From Mesorhizobium sp. M1D.F.Ca.ET.043.01.1.1 (GTDB lineage Bacteria; Pseudomonadota; Alphaproteobacteria; Rhizobiales; Rhizobiaceae), in assembly GCF_003952385.1 (NCBI RefSeq), contig NZ_CP034444.1, positions 6,027,001 through 6,091,000 of the forward strand: 64,000 bases of DNA, in the 5' to 3' direction. Positions within the stretch are counted from its first letter, which is position 1; each line of letters opens with the position of its first letter. Positions 1 through 8,520 of this stretch are shown piece after piece. The notes below the pieces were generated by a model. The model did not search any database and was not told the origin of the DNA. It worked only from the letters and a program-made list of their open reading frames with translations. The position numbers and the translations under genes are program-made.

Positions 1-528
1 TGGCGCTACGAGCTCAAGGAACAAGGGGCCGAACGGCTGCATCGCATTCTGATGCGCGAGGACTCGGCCGTCGCCATGCAGCTCAGGCTGACCGACGGCC
101 AGCGCATCGTGAGGGCGCTCGAGGTGCTCGACGCCTCGGGACGATCGATCCTCGACTGGCAGGCGGCGCGCGGCCAGCCGCTTGTCGACCGCGACAGCGC
201 GCGCTTCCTGGTGATCGAACCGGATCGCGGCGAGCTCGTCGCGCACATCGAGGCACGCTTCGACGATATGCTCGACAAAGGCGCGCTCGACGAGGTCAGG
301 CAGCTGATGGCGCTCGACCTCGCTCCGAACCTGCCGGCAATGAAGGCCATCGGGGTCCGAGAGCTGCAGGCCGCCTTGGCCGGGCAGATCAGCTTTCCCG
401 AAGCGATCGAGCGGGCCAAGATCGCAACGCGCCAATATGCCAAACGTCAGACGACCTGGTTCAGGCACCAACTGGGACCGGAGTGGAAAAGGCTCCGCCC
501 GGGCGATGGCCCGCCAGTCTCGGATTGA
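1..528 (+). CDS. miaA: tRNA dimethylallyltransferase MiaA, C-terminal part (5' end outside window)
   Basis: The open frame enters at base 1 and ends at a TGA at 526-528, giving about 175 C-terminal residues. MiaA transfers a dimethylallyl group from DMAPP to the N6 of A37 in tRNAs that read codons starting with U, in the cytoplasm. Recognition rests on the C-terminal signatures PAMKAIGVREL and ATRQYAKRQTTWFR, which are typical of the family. MiaA is usually about 300 aa, so a little under half lies upstream of the window. A gap of about 125 bp separates it from the next gene on the same strand. The assignment is firm; only the start is missing. Confidence 0.93.
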   Translation, partial: WRYELKEQGAERLHRILMREDSAVAMQLRLTDGQRIVRALEVLDASGRSILDWQAARGQPLVDRDSARFLVIEPDRGELVAHIEARFDDMLDKGALDEVRQLMALDLAPNLPAMKAIGVRELQAALAGQISFPEAIERAKIATRQYAKRQTTWFRHQLGPEWKRLRPGDGPPVSD

Positions 529-653
529 CAGATTGCTAATTCAATCAGAGGCTTAAAGTGGCAATCGCGGCTTCCCGTCGCGGTTGCTCCGGTTAACGGT
601 CCGTAAGGCGGCGCATGCCATAACGACTATGGGTCGCAGTCCCGCGGGGAGTT

Positions 654-1445
654 ATGCGTTTTCACAAGGCGGAATCCGCATTCTTTGTCTTTATTTTCGT
701 GATCCTGGCCGCCGGCCTGGTGACCTTCCACGCCTATGGCCAGTTGCAGGACATTGCGACCGATCTCGACACCGCGTCGCGTCTCGAAAGAATAGTCTAT
801 CTCAATAAACTGCTGTTCGTGACCGGCGCGCTGCTGGCCGCCGCCTTGTTCTTCGGGATCTTCTTCATCTATCCGCTGATCCGCGGCCAGGTGCGGGAAG
901 AGGGCAAGCTGCGCGCCATGACCGTGTCGCTGAGCGCCCGTTCGCAGACGCTGGAGCAGGCGGCGCTCACCGACGGCCTGACCGGCATGCAGAACCGCCG
1001 CTACTTCGACGACGCCCTGCGGGAATATCTCGACGAGTTCGGCCGCATCGACAAGCCGGTGGGGCTGATGATCCTCGACCTCGATCATTTCAAGCAAGTC
1101 AACGACACGCATGGTCACGATGTCGGCGACGAGGTCCTGCGTGCCGTCGCGCAATGCGTGCGCGGCATGACGCGCTATCACGATGTGGTGGCGAGGCTTG
1201 GCGGCGAGGAGTTTGCCGTCGTCACGCCCAACATGGACGCGGAACTGCTCGCCCGGTTCGCCGAGCGCATCCGCAAGGCTATCGCCAACATGTCCATCCT
1301 ATCGGGCAATGTGCGCCTGAAAGTCACCACCAGCGTCGGCCTTGCCGTGTGGGACCGCAAGGAGAGCGCCGAGGACTTCTACCGCCGCGCCGACCGGCAG
1401 CTCTATGAGGCGAAGAAGCAGGGCCGCAACCGCGTCTGCGCCTAA
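654..1445 (+). CDS. membrane-anchored diguanylate cyclase (GGDEF)
   Basis: This 263-aa protein should make cyclic di-GMP from two GTP at the inner membrane. It has two hydrophobic segments (about residues 10-27 and 53-75) flanking a short periplasmic loop, a short linker, and a GGDEF domain from about residue 100 to the end. The active-site signature is GGEEF at 183-187, and an RxxD inhibitory site (RYHD, 174-177) lies exactly five residues upstream, so product inhibition is expected. There is no sensory domain beyond the 25-residue periplasmic loop, so the input signal is unknown. ATG at 654 was chosen because it precedes the first membrane segment directly. No EAL partner is nearby. Confidence 0.9.
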   Translation: MRFHKAESAFFVFIFVILAAGLVTFHAYGQLQDIATDLDTASRLERIVYLNKLLFVTGALLAAALFFGIFFIYPLIRGQVREEGKLRAMTVSLSARSQTLEQAALTDGLTGMQNRRYFDDALREYLDEFGRIDKPVGLMILDLDHFKQVNDTHGHDVGDEVLRAVAQCVRGMTRYHDVVARLGGEEFAVVTPNMDAELLARFAERIRKAIANMSILSGNVRLKVTTSVGLAVWDRKESAEDFYRRADRQLYEAKKQGRNRVCA

Positions 1446-1483
1446 AATCCCGTCATCAAATTCGTGATGCTGGTCGCCTGAAG

Positions 1484-1640
1484 CCGTTTCTGCGCTTCCG
1501 GCCTTCGCCGGCCGAAGCACTCATGGTGGTCGTGGCAGTTAAGGCTACGGCCGGCGTGGGCCGGTGCTCGCGCACGGGAAAGTACGCTCCGCCCCGGTTC
1601 TCGAAAGCGGCACCATCCGGCTCGGCCTGACGAATTCCGT
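1484..1640. repeat. dispersed rhizobial intergenic repeat, copy A (interrupted)
   Basis: The gap between the GGDEF gene and the HerA-like gene holds no supportable ORF. It shares blocks with 34861-34940: TTTCTGCGCTTCCGG at 1486-1500, then a block at 1561-1623 running from GGTGCTC through CGCTCCGC and CCGGTTCTCGAAA to GGCACCA and CTCGGC. In this copy the two blocks are separated by about 60 bp that contain a small hairpin (GGCC-TTCG-CCGGCC region), whereas in the second copy they are contiguous. The ends GGTGC and GCACC can pair. It looks like a mobile or transcribed palindromic unit rather than a gene. Confidence 0.6.
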
Positions 1641-1722
1641 GACGGGATTTACCCACGTTGGCCGACAAGCAGAGAGGCAATTCTGCCGTGGTTTCGACCG
1701 GGACGACGGCAAAGTCTGGGGA

Positions 1723-3552
1723 TCAGTCGTTCTGCTGGCGCATGCCGAAGGTCGAGGGCTTCAGGCCGTAGCGCAGGTCGAAATCATCGTCCGGCTGTGC
1801 ACGCGGCGCGGGCGGCTTGCGATAGTCCGGGTCGCCAGCCTGACGGGCGGAATCCACCACCTCGGCAAAGGCCATCGCCTGCTGCGGCTTCGGCACGTTG
1901 CGCAGCCGCTCGACAATTCCCGCGAGATCGACATCGTCGCCGGCTTCCGCGGGCAGGGTCTGCTCGCGCTTGGCCGTTCCAGGTATGAATTCGCGGGACA
2001 ATTTCTCGAATTTGAGCCGCATGGTCGTCGCCACGCCTTCGCCGAAGGCGATTGCCTCGCGCTGGCCCATGGAGGACAGGAACGCCAGCGTCGAGGCCGA
2101 GGAATCGGCGATCGCCGAGCGTATGATCGCCTGGTCCTGCTCGTTGGCGAGCCGCATGGCGAAGAAGGTCGAGCATTGCGACAGGATGGTCGGATCGAGC
2201 TCGCCCGGACGCTGGGTGACGACGCCGAGGTAGCAGCCATATTTGCGGCCTTCCTTGGCGATGCGCGACAAGGCGTGCCTGGTCGGCGCGAAGCCGAGGC
2301 GCGGATCGGCGGGCATGTAGCGATGCGCCTCCTCGCACAGCAGAAGCAGCCGCAGCCGGCCCTCGCTCCAGAGCGCAAGGTCGAAGGCGAGACGCGCCAG
2401 CACCGAGCAGACCGAGTTGACGACCTCGGACGGCATGCCCGCCATCTCGAAACAGGTCACCGGACGCCCATGGTTCGGCACGCGGAAGATGTTGCCGATG
2501 GTCTCGTGGATGGTGTCCTCGATCAGCCGCGAATTGAACATGAAACGGTAGCGCGGGTCGGCTGCGGCCGATTCGATTCGCGTCCTCAGCGACTTCAACG
2601 TCGGCCGATCGTTCTTGCTCTCCAGGAGACCCATGCGCTCGTCGATCTGCTTGAGGAGATCGGCGATGCGGTAAGGCACCGGTGTGTCCGCCGTCAGCGC
2701 ATCGCTGCCGCGCCTGACGTACGAGCCGGAACTCGGGTTGCGGTAGAGGTTCTTGGCGGCGGGGATGAGGTCGCGTAGGACGTCGACTTCCTCCGGCACG
2801 GTCTCGCGCCCGCGAAATAGAACCTCGGCGAATTCCTCCAGCCTGAACATCCAGAACGGCAGGTCGAGCGTCTTGGAATCGACCTTCACGCAATGTTCCG
2901 GTAGCGAGGCGGCAAACTCGTTGTGCGGATCTAGGATCAGGACGCGCAGATCGGGCCGGGCCTCGATCGACTTGCGCAAAAGCAGCGAGACAGCCGTGGA
3001 TTTGCCGACGCCGGTCGTGCCGACAACGGCGAAATGGCGCGCCAGCGTGTCGTCGATGGCGATGTTGGCGTCGATCGCCTCGTCTTGGGACAGCGTGCCG
3101 ATGGTGATCGAATGGCGGCCGGCGAGATCGTAGACGGCCTGCAGGTCGCGGCTGCGGATGCGATGGGCAACGGCGCCGATATGCGGATAGGTGGTGATGC
3201 CGCGGTCGAAGACAGGCTTGGCGCCAGGCTCGGCGCCGTCGCGTACCTCGCCGATCAGTTCGATGCTGACCTCGATCGCGTTCTGGCCCTCGTTGCTCCA
3301 AACGCGGTCAGACTTGCCGATCGCATAGACAAGGCCAACGGTGCGGGTCGCGCCAAGGTTGATGGAGATCATCTTGCCGACGGTCCACAGGCCGGTGACC
3401 GTGCCTTCGGCATCCTCGGCATAGGCGCTGATGGTGGCACGCGCGCCGTCGCATTGCACGACATTGCCAAGAATGCGCTTGTCGCTCTGCTGGGCGTCGC
3501 GGCGCTCCTGCGAGGTCGGCTCTCCAACGGAGGCTTCGCGTTCAACAAACAT
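1723..3552 (-). CDS. HerA-like ATPase (DUF87/HAS-barrel), possible DNA translocase
   Basis: This is a 609-aa cytoplasmic ATPase of the HerA/FtsK branch. The N-terminal 150 residues resemble a HAS-barrel. The Walker A motif GTTGVGKST is at 178-186, a Walker-B-like LLLLCEEAHRYM is near residue 400, and an FAPTRHALSRIAKEGRKYG plus VVTQRP segment that is typical of HerA proteins follows. Archaeal HerA works with the nuclease NurA in DNA end resection; no NurA-like gene lies next to this one, so a resection role is not shown. The ATG at 3552 is followed at once by the reading frame expected for the family. It is a single-gene unit, convergent with the GGDEF gene and divergent from the XRE operon. 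Confidence 0.85.
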   Translation of the reverse strand: MFVEREASVGEPTSQERRDAQQSDKRILGNVVQCDGARATISAYAEDAEGTVTGLWTVGKMISINLGATRTVGLVYAIGKSDRVWSNEGQNAIEVSIELIGEVRDGAEPGAKPVFDRGITTYPHIGAVAHRIRSRDLQAVYDLAGRHSITIGTLSQDEAIDANIAIDDTLARHFAVVGTTGVGKSTAVSLLLRKSIEARPDLRVLILDPHNEFAASLPEHCVKVDSKTLDLPFWMFRLEEFAEVLFRGRETVPEEVDVLRDLIPAAKNLYRNPSSGSYVRRGSDALTADTPVPYRIADLLKQIDERMGLLESKNDRPTLKSLRTRIESAAADPRYRFMFNSRLIEDTIHETIGNIFRVPNHGRPVTCFEMAGMPSEVVNSVCSVLARLAFDLALWSEGRLRLLLLCEEAHRYMPADPRLGFAPTRHALSRIAKEGRKYGCYLGVVTQRPGELDPTILSQCSTFFAMRLANEQDQAIIRSAIADSSASTLAFLSSMGQREAIAFGEGVATTMRLKFEKLSREFIPGTAKREQTLPAEAGDDVDLAGIVERLRNVPKPQQAMAFAEVVDSARQAGDPDYRKPPAPRAQPDDDFDLRYGLKPSTFGMRQQND

Positions 3553-3651
3553 CGGTGACCTGTCCCATTCCCCTCGAGGCCAAACCTATCCAATCGGGGT
3601 TAAAGTCGGGTGAGGTCGGATGGTGTAGGGCCTGTTAAGGCGGTCGCGAAA

Positions 3652-3720
3652 ATTCGATCGAATAGCACCTTTCGCTACTGTCTATTTTCGATATATTGGA
3701 CGAATGGCTGATATATCGAA
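3652..3720 (+). promoter_or_regulatory. palindromic operator cluster spanning the xre start codon
   Basis: Two inverted repeats share the half-site TTCGAT. The first is ATTCGATCGAAT, a perfect 12-bp palindrome at 3652-3663. The second is TTCGATATAT at 3687-3696 facing ATATATCGAA at 3711-3720, perfect 10-bp arms with a 14-bp spacer that contains the ATG (3704) of the downstream XRE gene. The layout suggests autorepression by the XRE protein, blocking both promoter clearance and translation-start DNA. The pairing is seen directly; the assignment to this regulator is inference. Confidence 0.6.
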
Positions 3721-4270
3721 TGAGATCACATCCACGATCGGCAGGCGGATACGCTCGGAACGGGACTTGCGGGGATGGTCGCTGGCGGAGCTGGCCGAGC
3801 GGTCGGCTGTCTCCAAGGCGATGCTGAGCGCGATGGAGCGCGGCATGACAAGTCCGACCGCGGCGCTCCTGGTGCGCATCGCGTCGGCTTTCGGCATGAC
3901 GCTGTCGACATTGATCGCCCGTGCCGAAATGCAGGGTGGCGGTGTCTGCCGCAAGGATGAGCAGCCGGTCTGGCAGGATCCGGCGACGGGCTATGTGAGG
4001 CGGCACCTGTCGCCGGCGACGCAAATGCCGCTCGAACTGATCCGGGTCAGCTTGCCGGCAGGCGCGAAGGTCGATTTCCCGGCAGCGTCCTATGCCTTCA
4101 TCAAGCAGCAGATATGGCTTATCGGCGGCCGCCTCGACTTCACCGAAGGCGATGTCGTGCATAGGCTGGAACCCGGCGATTGCCTGGCGCTCGGCGCTCC
4201 GTCGGACTGCACATTCCATGCCCCGGGACCGGAAGCCGCCGAGTATCTGGTGGCGCTGGTCAGGGGCTGA
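3704..4270 (+). CDS. XRE-family regulator with C-terminal cupin domain
   Basis: This 188-aa transcription factor has an N-terminal helix-turn-helix of the XRE/HipB type (about residues 7-62: IGRRIRSERDLRGWSLAELAERSAVSKAMLSAMERG) and a C-terminal cupin barrel (about 115-185) that normally binds a small ligand. The ATG lies inside an inverted repeat that is probably its own operator. It starts an apparent operon with the small protein at 4275 (4-bp gap) and the GNAT enzyme at 4622. Relatives of this architecture often control adjacent acetyltransferase or amine/amino-acid genes; the ligand here is unknown. Confidence 0.88.
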   Translation: MADISNEITSTIGRRIRSERDLRGWSLAELAERSAVSKAMLSAMERGMTSPTAALLVRIASAFGMTLSTLIARAEMQGGGVCRKDEQPVWQDPATGYVRRHLSPATQMPLELIRVSLPAGAKVDFPAASYAFIKQQIWLIGGRLDFTEGDVVHRLEPGDCLALGAPSDCTFHAPGPEAAEYLVALVRG

Positions 4271-4274
4271 TCGC

Positions 4275-4583
4275 ATGGCGCGCCGGCCGAAACGCTCGCA
4301 CAATGGCGGGCCGCCTATCGACGACTATCAAGGCCCACCCTGGGGCAAGGGCGACGCCTACATCTTCCTCGCCTGGCGCGCCGCTCATGACAAGGCCTGG
4401 AAGGCACCGAGCCAGACCATCATGCTGATGCGGCTGGAAAGGGCCGAGCGGCTTGGCCTCACCTATGAGGAATACACGCTCGAGATCCTGGAGCGCGGGC
4501 GCCACCTCAGCGAGGACGATGCCGAGCGCATCGCGGAAATCCGCAGGGCCCGCCGCCGAAGGCCGAGCAGTCATTTCGAATGA
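4275..4583 (+). CDS. conserved hypothetical protein, 102 aa
   Basis: I do not recognise a named family. The 102-aa product begins MARRPKRSHNGGPPIDD, is strongly basic at both ends and contains several Trp residues in its N-terminal half (YQGPPWGKGDAYIFLAW). The ATG at 4275 follows the stop of the XRE gene by four bases, and its stop overlaps the region just before the GNAT gene, which supports translation as the middle member of a three-gene operon. There is no signal peptide or membrane segment, so it is probably cytoplasmic. A longer in-frame start exists upstream but would overlap the XRE gene by almost 200 bp and was rejected. Confidence 0.6.
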   Translation: MARRPKRSHNGGPPIDDYQGPPWGKGDAYIFLAWRAAHDKAWKAPSQTIMLMRLERAERLGLTYEEYTLEILERGRHLSEDDAERIAEIRRARRRRPSSHFE

Positions 4584-4621
4584 CCCCGGCCCGGCACCTC
4601 ATCCACCTGGAGAGCATGGAC

Positions 4622-5161
4622 ATGAAAACCCTTGAAATCAGGGCGCTGGACGACGACGCGCGAACCAGCGGGATGCTGGCCGACCTGCTGATCGAGACGG
4701 TCGCCGCCGGCGGATCGGTGAGCTTCATGCATCCGCTGTCGCCCGACGCAGCCTATGGTTTCTGGCGCAAAGCACTGGCCGCCGCCGCGCGGGGAGAACG
4801 GGCGGTGCTGGGCGCATGGCACGGCGAGACGCTTGTCGGCACCGTCACGCTGCTTCTCGACTGCCCGCCCAACCAGCCGCACCGCGCCGAGATCGCCAAG
4901 CTGATGACCCGCCTCGACCATCGCGGCAGAGGCATCGCGACCCGGCTGATGCGGGCCGCCGAGAAATTGGCCGTCGAGAAAGGGCGCACCCTGCTGGTGC
5001 TGGATACCGCGGCCGAGGAAGGGGCTGCCGGCCTTTACGAGAAACTCGGCTTCACGCTCACCGGCGAGATTCCGGACTATGCGCTCAAGCCGCATGGCGG
5101 GCTCACCGGCACGCTCATCTACTGGAAGCGGATAGGCGCGGCAGTCCAGGTCCTACCCTGA
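4622..5161 (+). CDS. GNAT-family N-acetyltransferase
   Basis: This 179-aa enzyme should transfer acetyl from acetyl-CoA to an amine of unknown identity. The core GNAT motif is visible as LMTRLDHRGRGIATRLMRAAEKLA (motif A, with the RGRGIA pyrophosphate loop) followed by LLVLDTAAEEGAAGLYEKLGF (motif B), the Y-x-x-x-GF ending being typical. The ATG at 4622 is preferred because GGAG at 4609-4612 lies 9 bases upstream; ATG at 4616 is too close. It is the third gene of the XRE operon. Its last 9 bp overlap the 3' end of the convergent LysR gene. Confidence 0.87.
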   Translation: MKTLEIRALDDDARTSGMLADLLIETVAAGGSVSFMHPLSPDAAYGFWRKALAAAARGERAVLGAWHGETLVGTVTLLLDCPPNQPHRAEIAKLMTRLDHRGRGIATRLMRAAEKLAVEKGRTLLVLDTAAEEGAAGLYEKLGFTLTGEIPDYALKPHGGLTGTLIYWKRIGAAVQVLP

Positions 5162-6037
5162 AATCCCGGCGAGGCGCGATAGAAGCCAGCGTCGAAAATC
5201 CTGCTCGGCGGCGGACAGCCGTGATGACGACGGCCATGTCAGGAAATGACCCGATGGGCTCGACAGCTCGAAATCCGAAAGCCTGACGAGTAAATTGTCC
5301 TTGAGAGCGGTGTCGATCAGTGGCCGCGAGCCCAGCAGCGCTCCGGCCCCGGCCTTCGCCGCTTCCATGGCGGCAACGAAGCTGTCGAAGCGGTGCGAAC
5401 GTCGGGAATGTCCAGCAAGCCCGGAAGCGGCAAACCATTCCGCCCACATCTCGCGTGCGCCGGCCACCAGCAGCAGCGGCAACGATGTCCAATCATCGTC
5501 ACCGGCCAATGGCGGAGCCGCGACCGGAACAAGCTGCTCGACGGTCAGCCGGTCGGCCTCTCTGCCAGGGAAGGATCCGTTGCCGAAGCGTATATCGAGC
5601 GCCGAACCCGGCTGGTCGTAGTCGGCCGGTCGATGGATGGTCACCAGATCGAGCCTGACCCGTGGCAGCGCCTTTGCCAGATCGGGAAGAGCCGGCACGA
5701 TCACGAGAAGGGCGAAGGAGATGGGAACGCGGATGCTGACGGTCTGCACAGCGCGGGGCTCGAACAGCTCGCTGGTGCTGTTGCCGATGATCGCGAACGC
5801 CGACTGGATGTGCGGCAGATAGGCGGCGCCCTCCGGCGAGAGAGCCACACCTCGCGCCAGGCGCGCGAACAATCGCGTCTTGAGCCGCTCTTCCAGGAAG
5901 CGGATGTGCTGGCTGACGGCAGCTTGCGTAAGCCCGAGCTCGGTTGCCGCGGCGGTGAAGTTCGATAGGCGCGCTGCCGCCTCGAAACTGCGCAGCCAGT
6001 CGAGCGGAGGCATCGCGCCGAAAGTTTTTTCAGCCAT
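5153..6037 (-). CDS. LysR-family transcriptional regulator
   Basis: This 294-aa regulator has an N-terminal winged HTH ([42 protein letters not shown]) and a C-terminal substrate-binding fold. The family is of the GcvA-like type with the [16 protein letters not shown] opening. The ATG at 6037 was chosen because the conserved N-terminus begins there; the longer frame would extend across the divergent promoter. It is transcribed away from the dioxygenase/HD operon at 6148 and is the likely activator of that operon, responding to an organophosphonate or related quaternary amine if the TmpAB assignment is right. Confidence 0.88.
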   Translation of the reverse strand: MAEKTFGAMPPLDWLRSFEAAARLSNFTAAATELGLTQAAVSQHIRFLEERLKTRLFARLARGVALSPEGAAYLPHIQSAFAIIGNSTSELFEPRAVQTVSIRVPISFALLVIVPALPDLAKALPRVRLDLVTIHRPADYDQPGSALDIRFGNGSFPGREADRLTVEQLVPVAAPPLAGDDDWTSLPLLLVAGAREMWAEWFAASGLAGHSRRSHRFDSFVAAMEAAKAGAGALLGSRPLIDTALKDNLLVRLSDFELSSPSGHFLTWPSSSRLSAAEQDFRRWLLSRLAGISG

Positions 6038-6067
6038 CAGATTTTCCGCGCCATTGGCCGCAAAACG

Positions 6068-6081
6068 ATAATTTGAGTTAT
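6068..6081 (+). promoter_or_regulatory. possible LysR binding site in the divergent promoter
   Basis: ATAATTTGAGTTAT at 6068-6081 is an imperfect dyad with ATAA/TTAT ends, in the 110-bp gap between the divergent LysR and dioxygenase genes. It fits the loose LysR box (T-N11-A with dyad symmetry). A TTG that could extend the dioxygenase frame lies inside it, which is one reason not to use that start. The assignment is by position and symmetry only. Confidence 0.35.
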
Positions 6082-6147
6082 GCCTTTGGCGGCGCCAGCA
6101 TGCAACCGGCACCTACGGTGGCGGGATCGAAGATGGGAGTTCAGGAT

Positions 6148-7299
6148 ATGCTGACCAGAGCAACGCTGGCCGATGACGGGCGAATGATCGAGCTTGGCTG
6201 GGAAGAGGGAACGCGCCGCCGTTTCCATGCCATGTGGCTGCGTGACAATGCGCTGGACGACAAGACGCGCAGCATCGGCAATGGCCAGCGGCTGATCACC
6301 ATTCTGGATATTCCGGCAGAAACGCGGATCGGCGCGGCCTCCATCAAGGGCGAAGCGCTGGAAGTCCGGTTCGTCCCCGAGGACAAGACCGTCAGCTTCC
6401 CGGCGCAATGGCTGAGAGCCAACGCCTATGATCGCGGAGAACCTCAGCTGCCAGGCTGGACGAGTGATGTCATTCAGCGGTGGACGAAGGCGACGATGCA
6501 GAATTCGGTGCCGCGCGCCAGCTACGCGGCGGCCTTTCATGGCCGTGGCGTGTTGCGCGAATGGCTTTCGGCGGTGCGGACCTATGGTTTTGCCGTGATG
6601 GACGGGCTGCCGGCGGAGTCCGGCGCGCTGTGCAAGGTGGCCGATCTCTTCGGTTACATCAGGGAGACCAATTACGGGCGCTGGTTCGAGGTGCGCGCCG
6701 AGGTCAATCCGAACAATCTCGCTTACACCAATCTCGGCCTGCAGGCGCATACCGACAATCCCTACCGCGATCCGGTGCCGACGCTGCAGATCCTGGCCTG
6801 CATCGAGAATACGGTCGAAGGTGGCGAATCCAGTGTCGTCGACGGATTTGCAGTGGCGGCAGCATTGCAATCCGAAAACCCCGAGGGCTTCCGGCTGTTG
6901 AGTTCCTACCCGGCACGCTTCGAATATGCCGGCTCTTCCGGCGTTCGGCTGCAGTCGAAGCGGCCGATGATCGAGCTCGGACCCGATCGCGAACTCATCT
7001 GCATCCGCTTCAACAACCGCTCGCTGGCGCCGACGGTCGATGTGCCGTTCGCCGAGATGGACACATACTACGCCGCCTATCGCCGGTTCGCCGAGCTGAT
7101 CGAGGATCCTGCCTTTGAGGTGACCTTCAAGCTCGAGGCGGGGCAGTCCTTCATCGTCGACAACACCCGCGTCATGCATGCACGCAAGACATTTTCCGGC
7201 AGCGGCAAGCGCTGGCTGCAGGGCTGCTACGCCGACAAGGACGGCCTGCTGTCGACACTTGCCGCGATCGAACACGATTTCAGGGAGGCGGCCGAATGA
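6148..7299 (+). CDS. Fe(II)/2-oxoglutarate dioxygenase, TmpA-like (annotated elsewhere as gamma-butyrobetaine dioxygenase)
   Basis: The 383-aa protein has the TauD/BBOX fold: an N-terminal DUF971-like domain ([13 protein letters not shown]) and a jelly-roll catalytic domain with the iron ligands H201-x-D203 ([14 protein letters not shown]) and H344 (RVMHARKTF). True gamma-butyrobetaine hydroxylases carry a zinc-binding Cys cluster after WLRDN; here those Cys are absent. The gene overlaps by 4 bp a PhnZ/TmpB-type HD oxygenase, the pairing seen for TmpA/TmpB of Leisingera, where TmpA hydroxylates 2-(trimethylammonio)ethylphosphonate. I therefore infer phosphonate catabolism rather than carnitine synthesis. 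ATG 6148 has GGGAG 8 bases upstream; ATG 6133 and 6100 and a TTG at 6073 are alternatives. Confidence 0.75.
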   Translation: MLTRATLADDGRMIELGWEEGTRRRFHAMWLRDNALDDKTRSIGNGQRLITILDIPAETRIGAASIKGEALEVRFVPEDKTVSFPAQWLRANAYDRGEPQLPGWTSDVIQRWTKATMQNSVPRASYAAAFHGRGVLREWLSAVRTYGFAVMDGLPAESGALCKVADLFGYIRETNYGRWFEVRAEVNPNNLAYTNLGLQAHTDNPYRDPVPTLQILACIENTVEGGESSVVDGFAVAAALQSENPEGFRLLSSYPARFEYAGSSGVRLQSKRPMIELGPDRELICIRFNNRSLAPTVDVPFAEMDTYYAAYRRFAELIEDPAFEVTFKLEAGQSFIVDNTRVMHARKTFSGSGKRWLQGCYADKDGLLSTLAAIEHDFREAAE

Positions 7300-7886
7300 G
7301 CCCGCAGGAACTGAACACCGGCAACATCGTCGAATTCATCGCCGATATCTTCGAGCGCCGCGGGGCGGAATCCTACCTCGGCGAGCCGGTCACCATGTCG
7401 GAGCACATGCTGCAGGGCGCCTGGCTTGCCGAACAGGACGGCGCGCCGGAGGAGCTGGTGGCGGCAGCACTTCTGCACGACATCGGCCACTATACCAGCG
7501 AGTTCGGCACCTATTCGCCCGACGACGTCGAGGACAAGCATCATGACGAGGCGGGTGGCGAGGTGCTGGCGCCGTTCTTCCCGCCGGTCATCGTCGAATG
7601 CGTGCGGCTGCACGTTGCGGCCAAGCGCTATCTCTGCACCACCGATCCGACCTATTTCAGCAAGCTCTCGCCGGCCTCGGTGCATACGCTGTCGCTGCAG
7701 GGCGGGCCGATGAGCGCTGACGAAGTGGCGCAGTTCCGTAGCAATCCGTTCCATGAGGAAGCGGTGCGGGTGCGCATATGGGATGAAGGCGGCAAGGTCG
7801 CCAACATGAAGACGCGGGCCTTTCGCGACTATATGCCGTTGCTGGAGCGGGTGGTGGGAAAGTTCGCGGCCGAAAAGGCAGCTTAG
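7296..7886 (+). CDS. HD-domain mixed-valent diiron oxygenase, TmpB/PhnZ-like
   Basis: This 196-aa protein has the ligand set of PhnZ-type oxygenases: H37, H61-D62 (LLHDIGHY), H82 or H83, H106 and D163, plus the Y-x-x-E pair (Y27, E30 in SYLGEPVT) that marks the C-P bond-cleaving branch rather than HD phosphohydrolases. The spacing between these residues closely matches PhnZ (24, 22, 24 residues). Such enzymes oxidatively split a 1-hydroxyphosphonate; TmpB releases phosphate and glycine betaine. Its ATG overlaps the stop of the dioxygenase (ATGA), so the two are translationally coupled. The substrate is inferred from the pairing, not from the sequence alone. Confidence 0.78.
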   Translation: MSPQELNTGNIVEFIADIFERRGAESYLGEPVTMSEHMLQGAWLAEQDGAPEELVAAALLHDIGHYTSEFGTYSPDDVEDKHHDEAGGEVLAPFFPPVIVECVRLHVAAKRYLCTTDPTYFSKLSPASVHTLSLQGGPMSADEVAQFRSNPFHEEAVRVRIWDEGGKVANMKTRAFRDYMPLLERVVGKFAAEKAA

Positions 7887-7912
7887 CCAGGCATCACCGG
7901 AAGGAGACGGCC

Positions 7913-8120
7913 ATGTGCTTTTTGCTTCGACGGCGAGAACGCGCTGCGTGCATACCGGCCGGACGACTGCCGCGATCGCCTGCCTGGCGCAAGTGCTCGC
8001 GCGTTGGTCCGGATTGCTTCCCGCGCCGGGCTTGGCCAGCGAGATGCAGACGGCTTGTTCAAGCCCGGCGACACCGAGCACGACCGGCGCCTTGCTGTCC
8101 TGCTCGAACGCATGTATTAG
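7913..8120 (+). pseudogene. possible small ORF with a one-base frameshift at a T run
   Basis: GGAAGGAGA at 7900-7908 is followed by ATG at 7913 and, three codons later, a run of five T (7919-7923 region). In the frame as read, translation gives an unconvincing Arg-rich peptide. Dropping one T gives a 66-codon frame starting MCFCFDGENALRAYRPDD and ending LLERMY before the TAG at 8118-8120, with acidic, soluble-protein-like composition. It could be a decayed gene, a sequencing error, a programmed slip, or chance. I recognise no family. Confidence 0.25.
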
Positions 8121-8520
8121 CCGCGCCCGACATGCGGCCAGGCCGTTTCAACGGCCGTGCCGGAACCGACAACGCTTTTTATGGAGGCGAAGATGAGATC
8201 TTGTTCACGCATTTTGCGCCTTCGCGGCGTACGGACCGATTGACCCCGCTGCGGGTCGCCAACTTCCCGACGATGCGAGCGCCGTCCGCGATCTGCGGTG
8301 AGCATTATCCTCTCCACGCGTTGATGCCGCGTGGAACGAAACGACGGCGAGCCGAGCGCTTTCCGCGAACGATGGCGGCTGCTCGAAAGCCTCAGATGCA
8401 GCTTTGCAACACTCCGTCAGGCCATTGTAAACATTGAGAGAATGGCGCTTGCGTCAAGTTTGCGACGCGTCTACAGGGCGCGCCATCCATAACCCGTTAT
8501 CCCCGAAAGGAGACCTGTCA
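8121..8520. other. gene-poor stretch with consecutive stem-loops
   Basis: No convincing gene is seen. Four perfect short stems follow each other: GGCCGTT/AACGGCC (8141-8156), GACCC/GGGTC (8242-8257), CCGC/GCGG (8285-8297) and CCACGCG/CGCGTGG with a 7-nt loop (8314-8334). A 53-codon frame opening with GTG at 8331 and ending at TAA 8490-8492 has protein-like composition but no ribosome site. The stretch could hold a structured RNA or a leader of the PcfJ gene, or be a degraded gene. Confidence 0.3.

Noticed and set aside
6073..6147. TTG start and longer N-terminus for the TmpA-like dioxygenase
   Set aside because: The TTG lies inside a dyad that fits a LysR site, and ATG 6148 has a proper ribosome site; ATG 6133 and 6100 remain possible.
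8117..8317. 66-codon minus-strand frame in the gap before the PcfJ gene
   Set aside because: Arg-rich, no ribosome site, no family; it lies across the hairpins.
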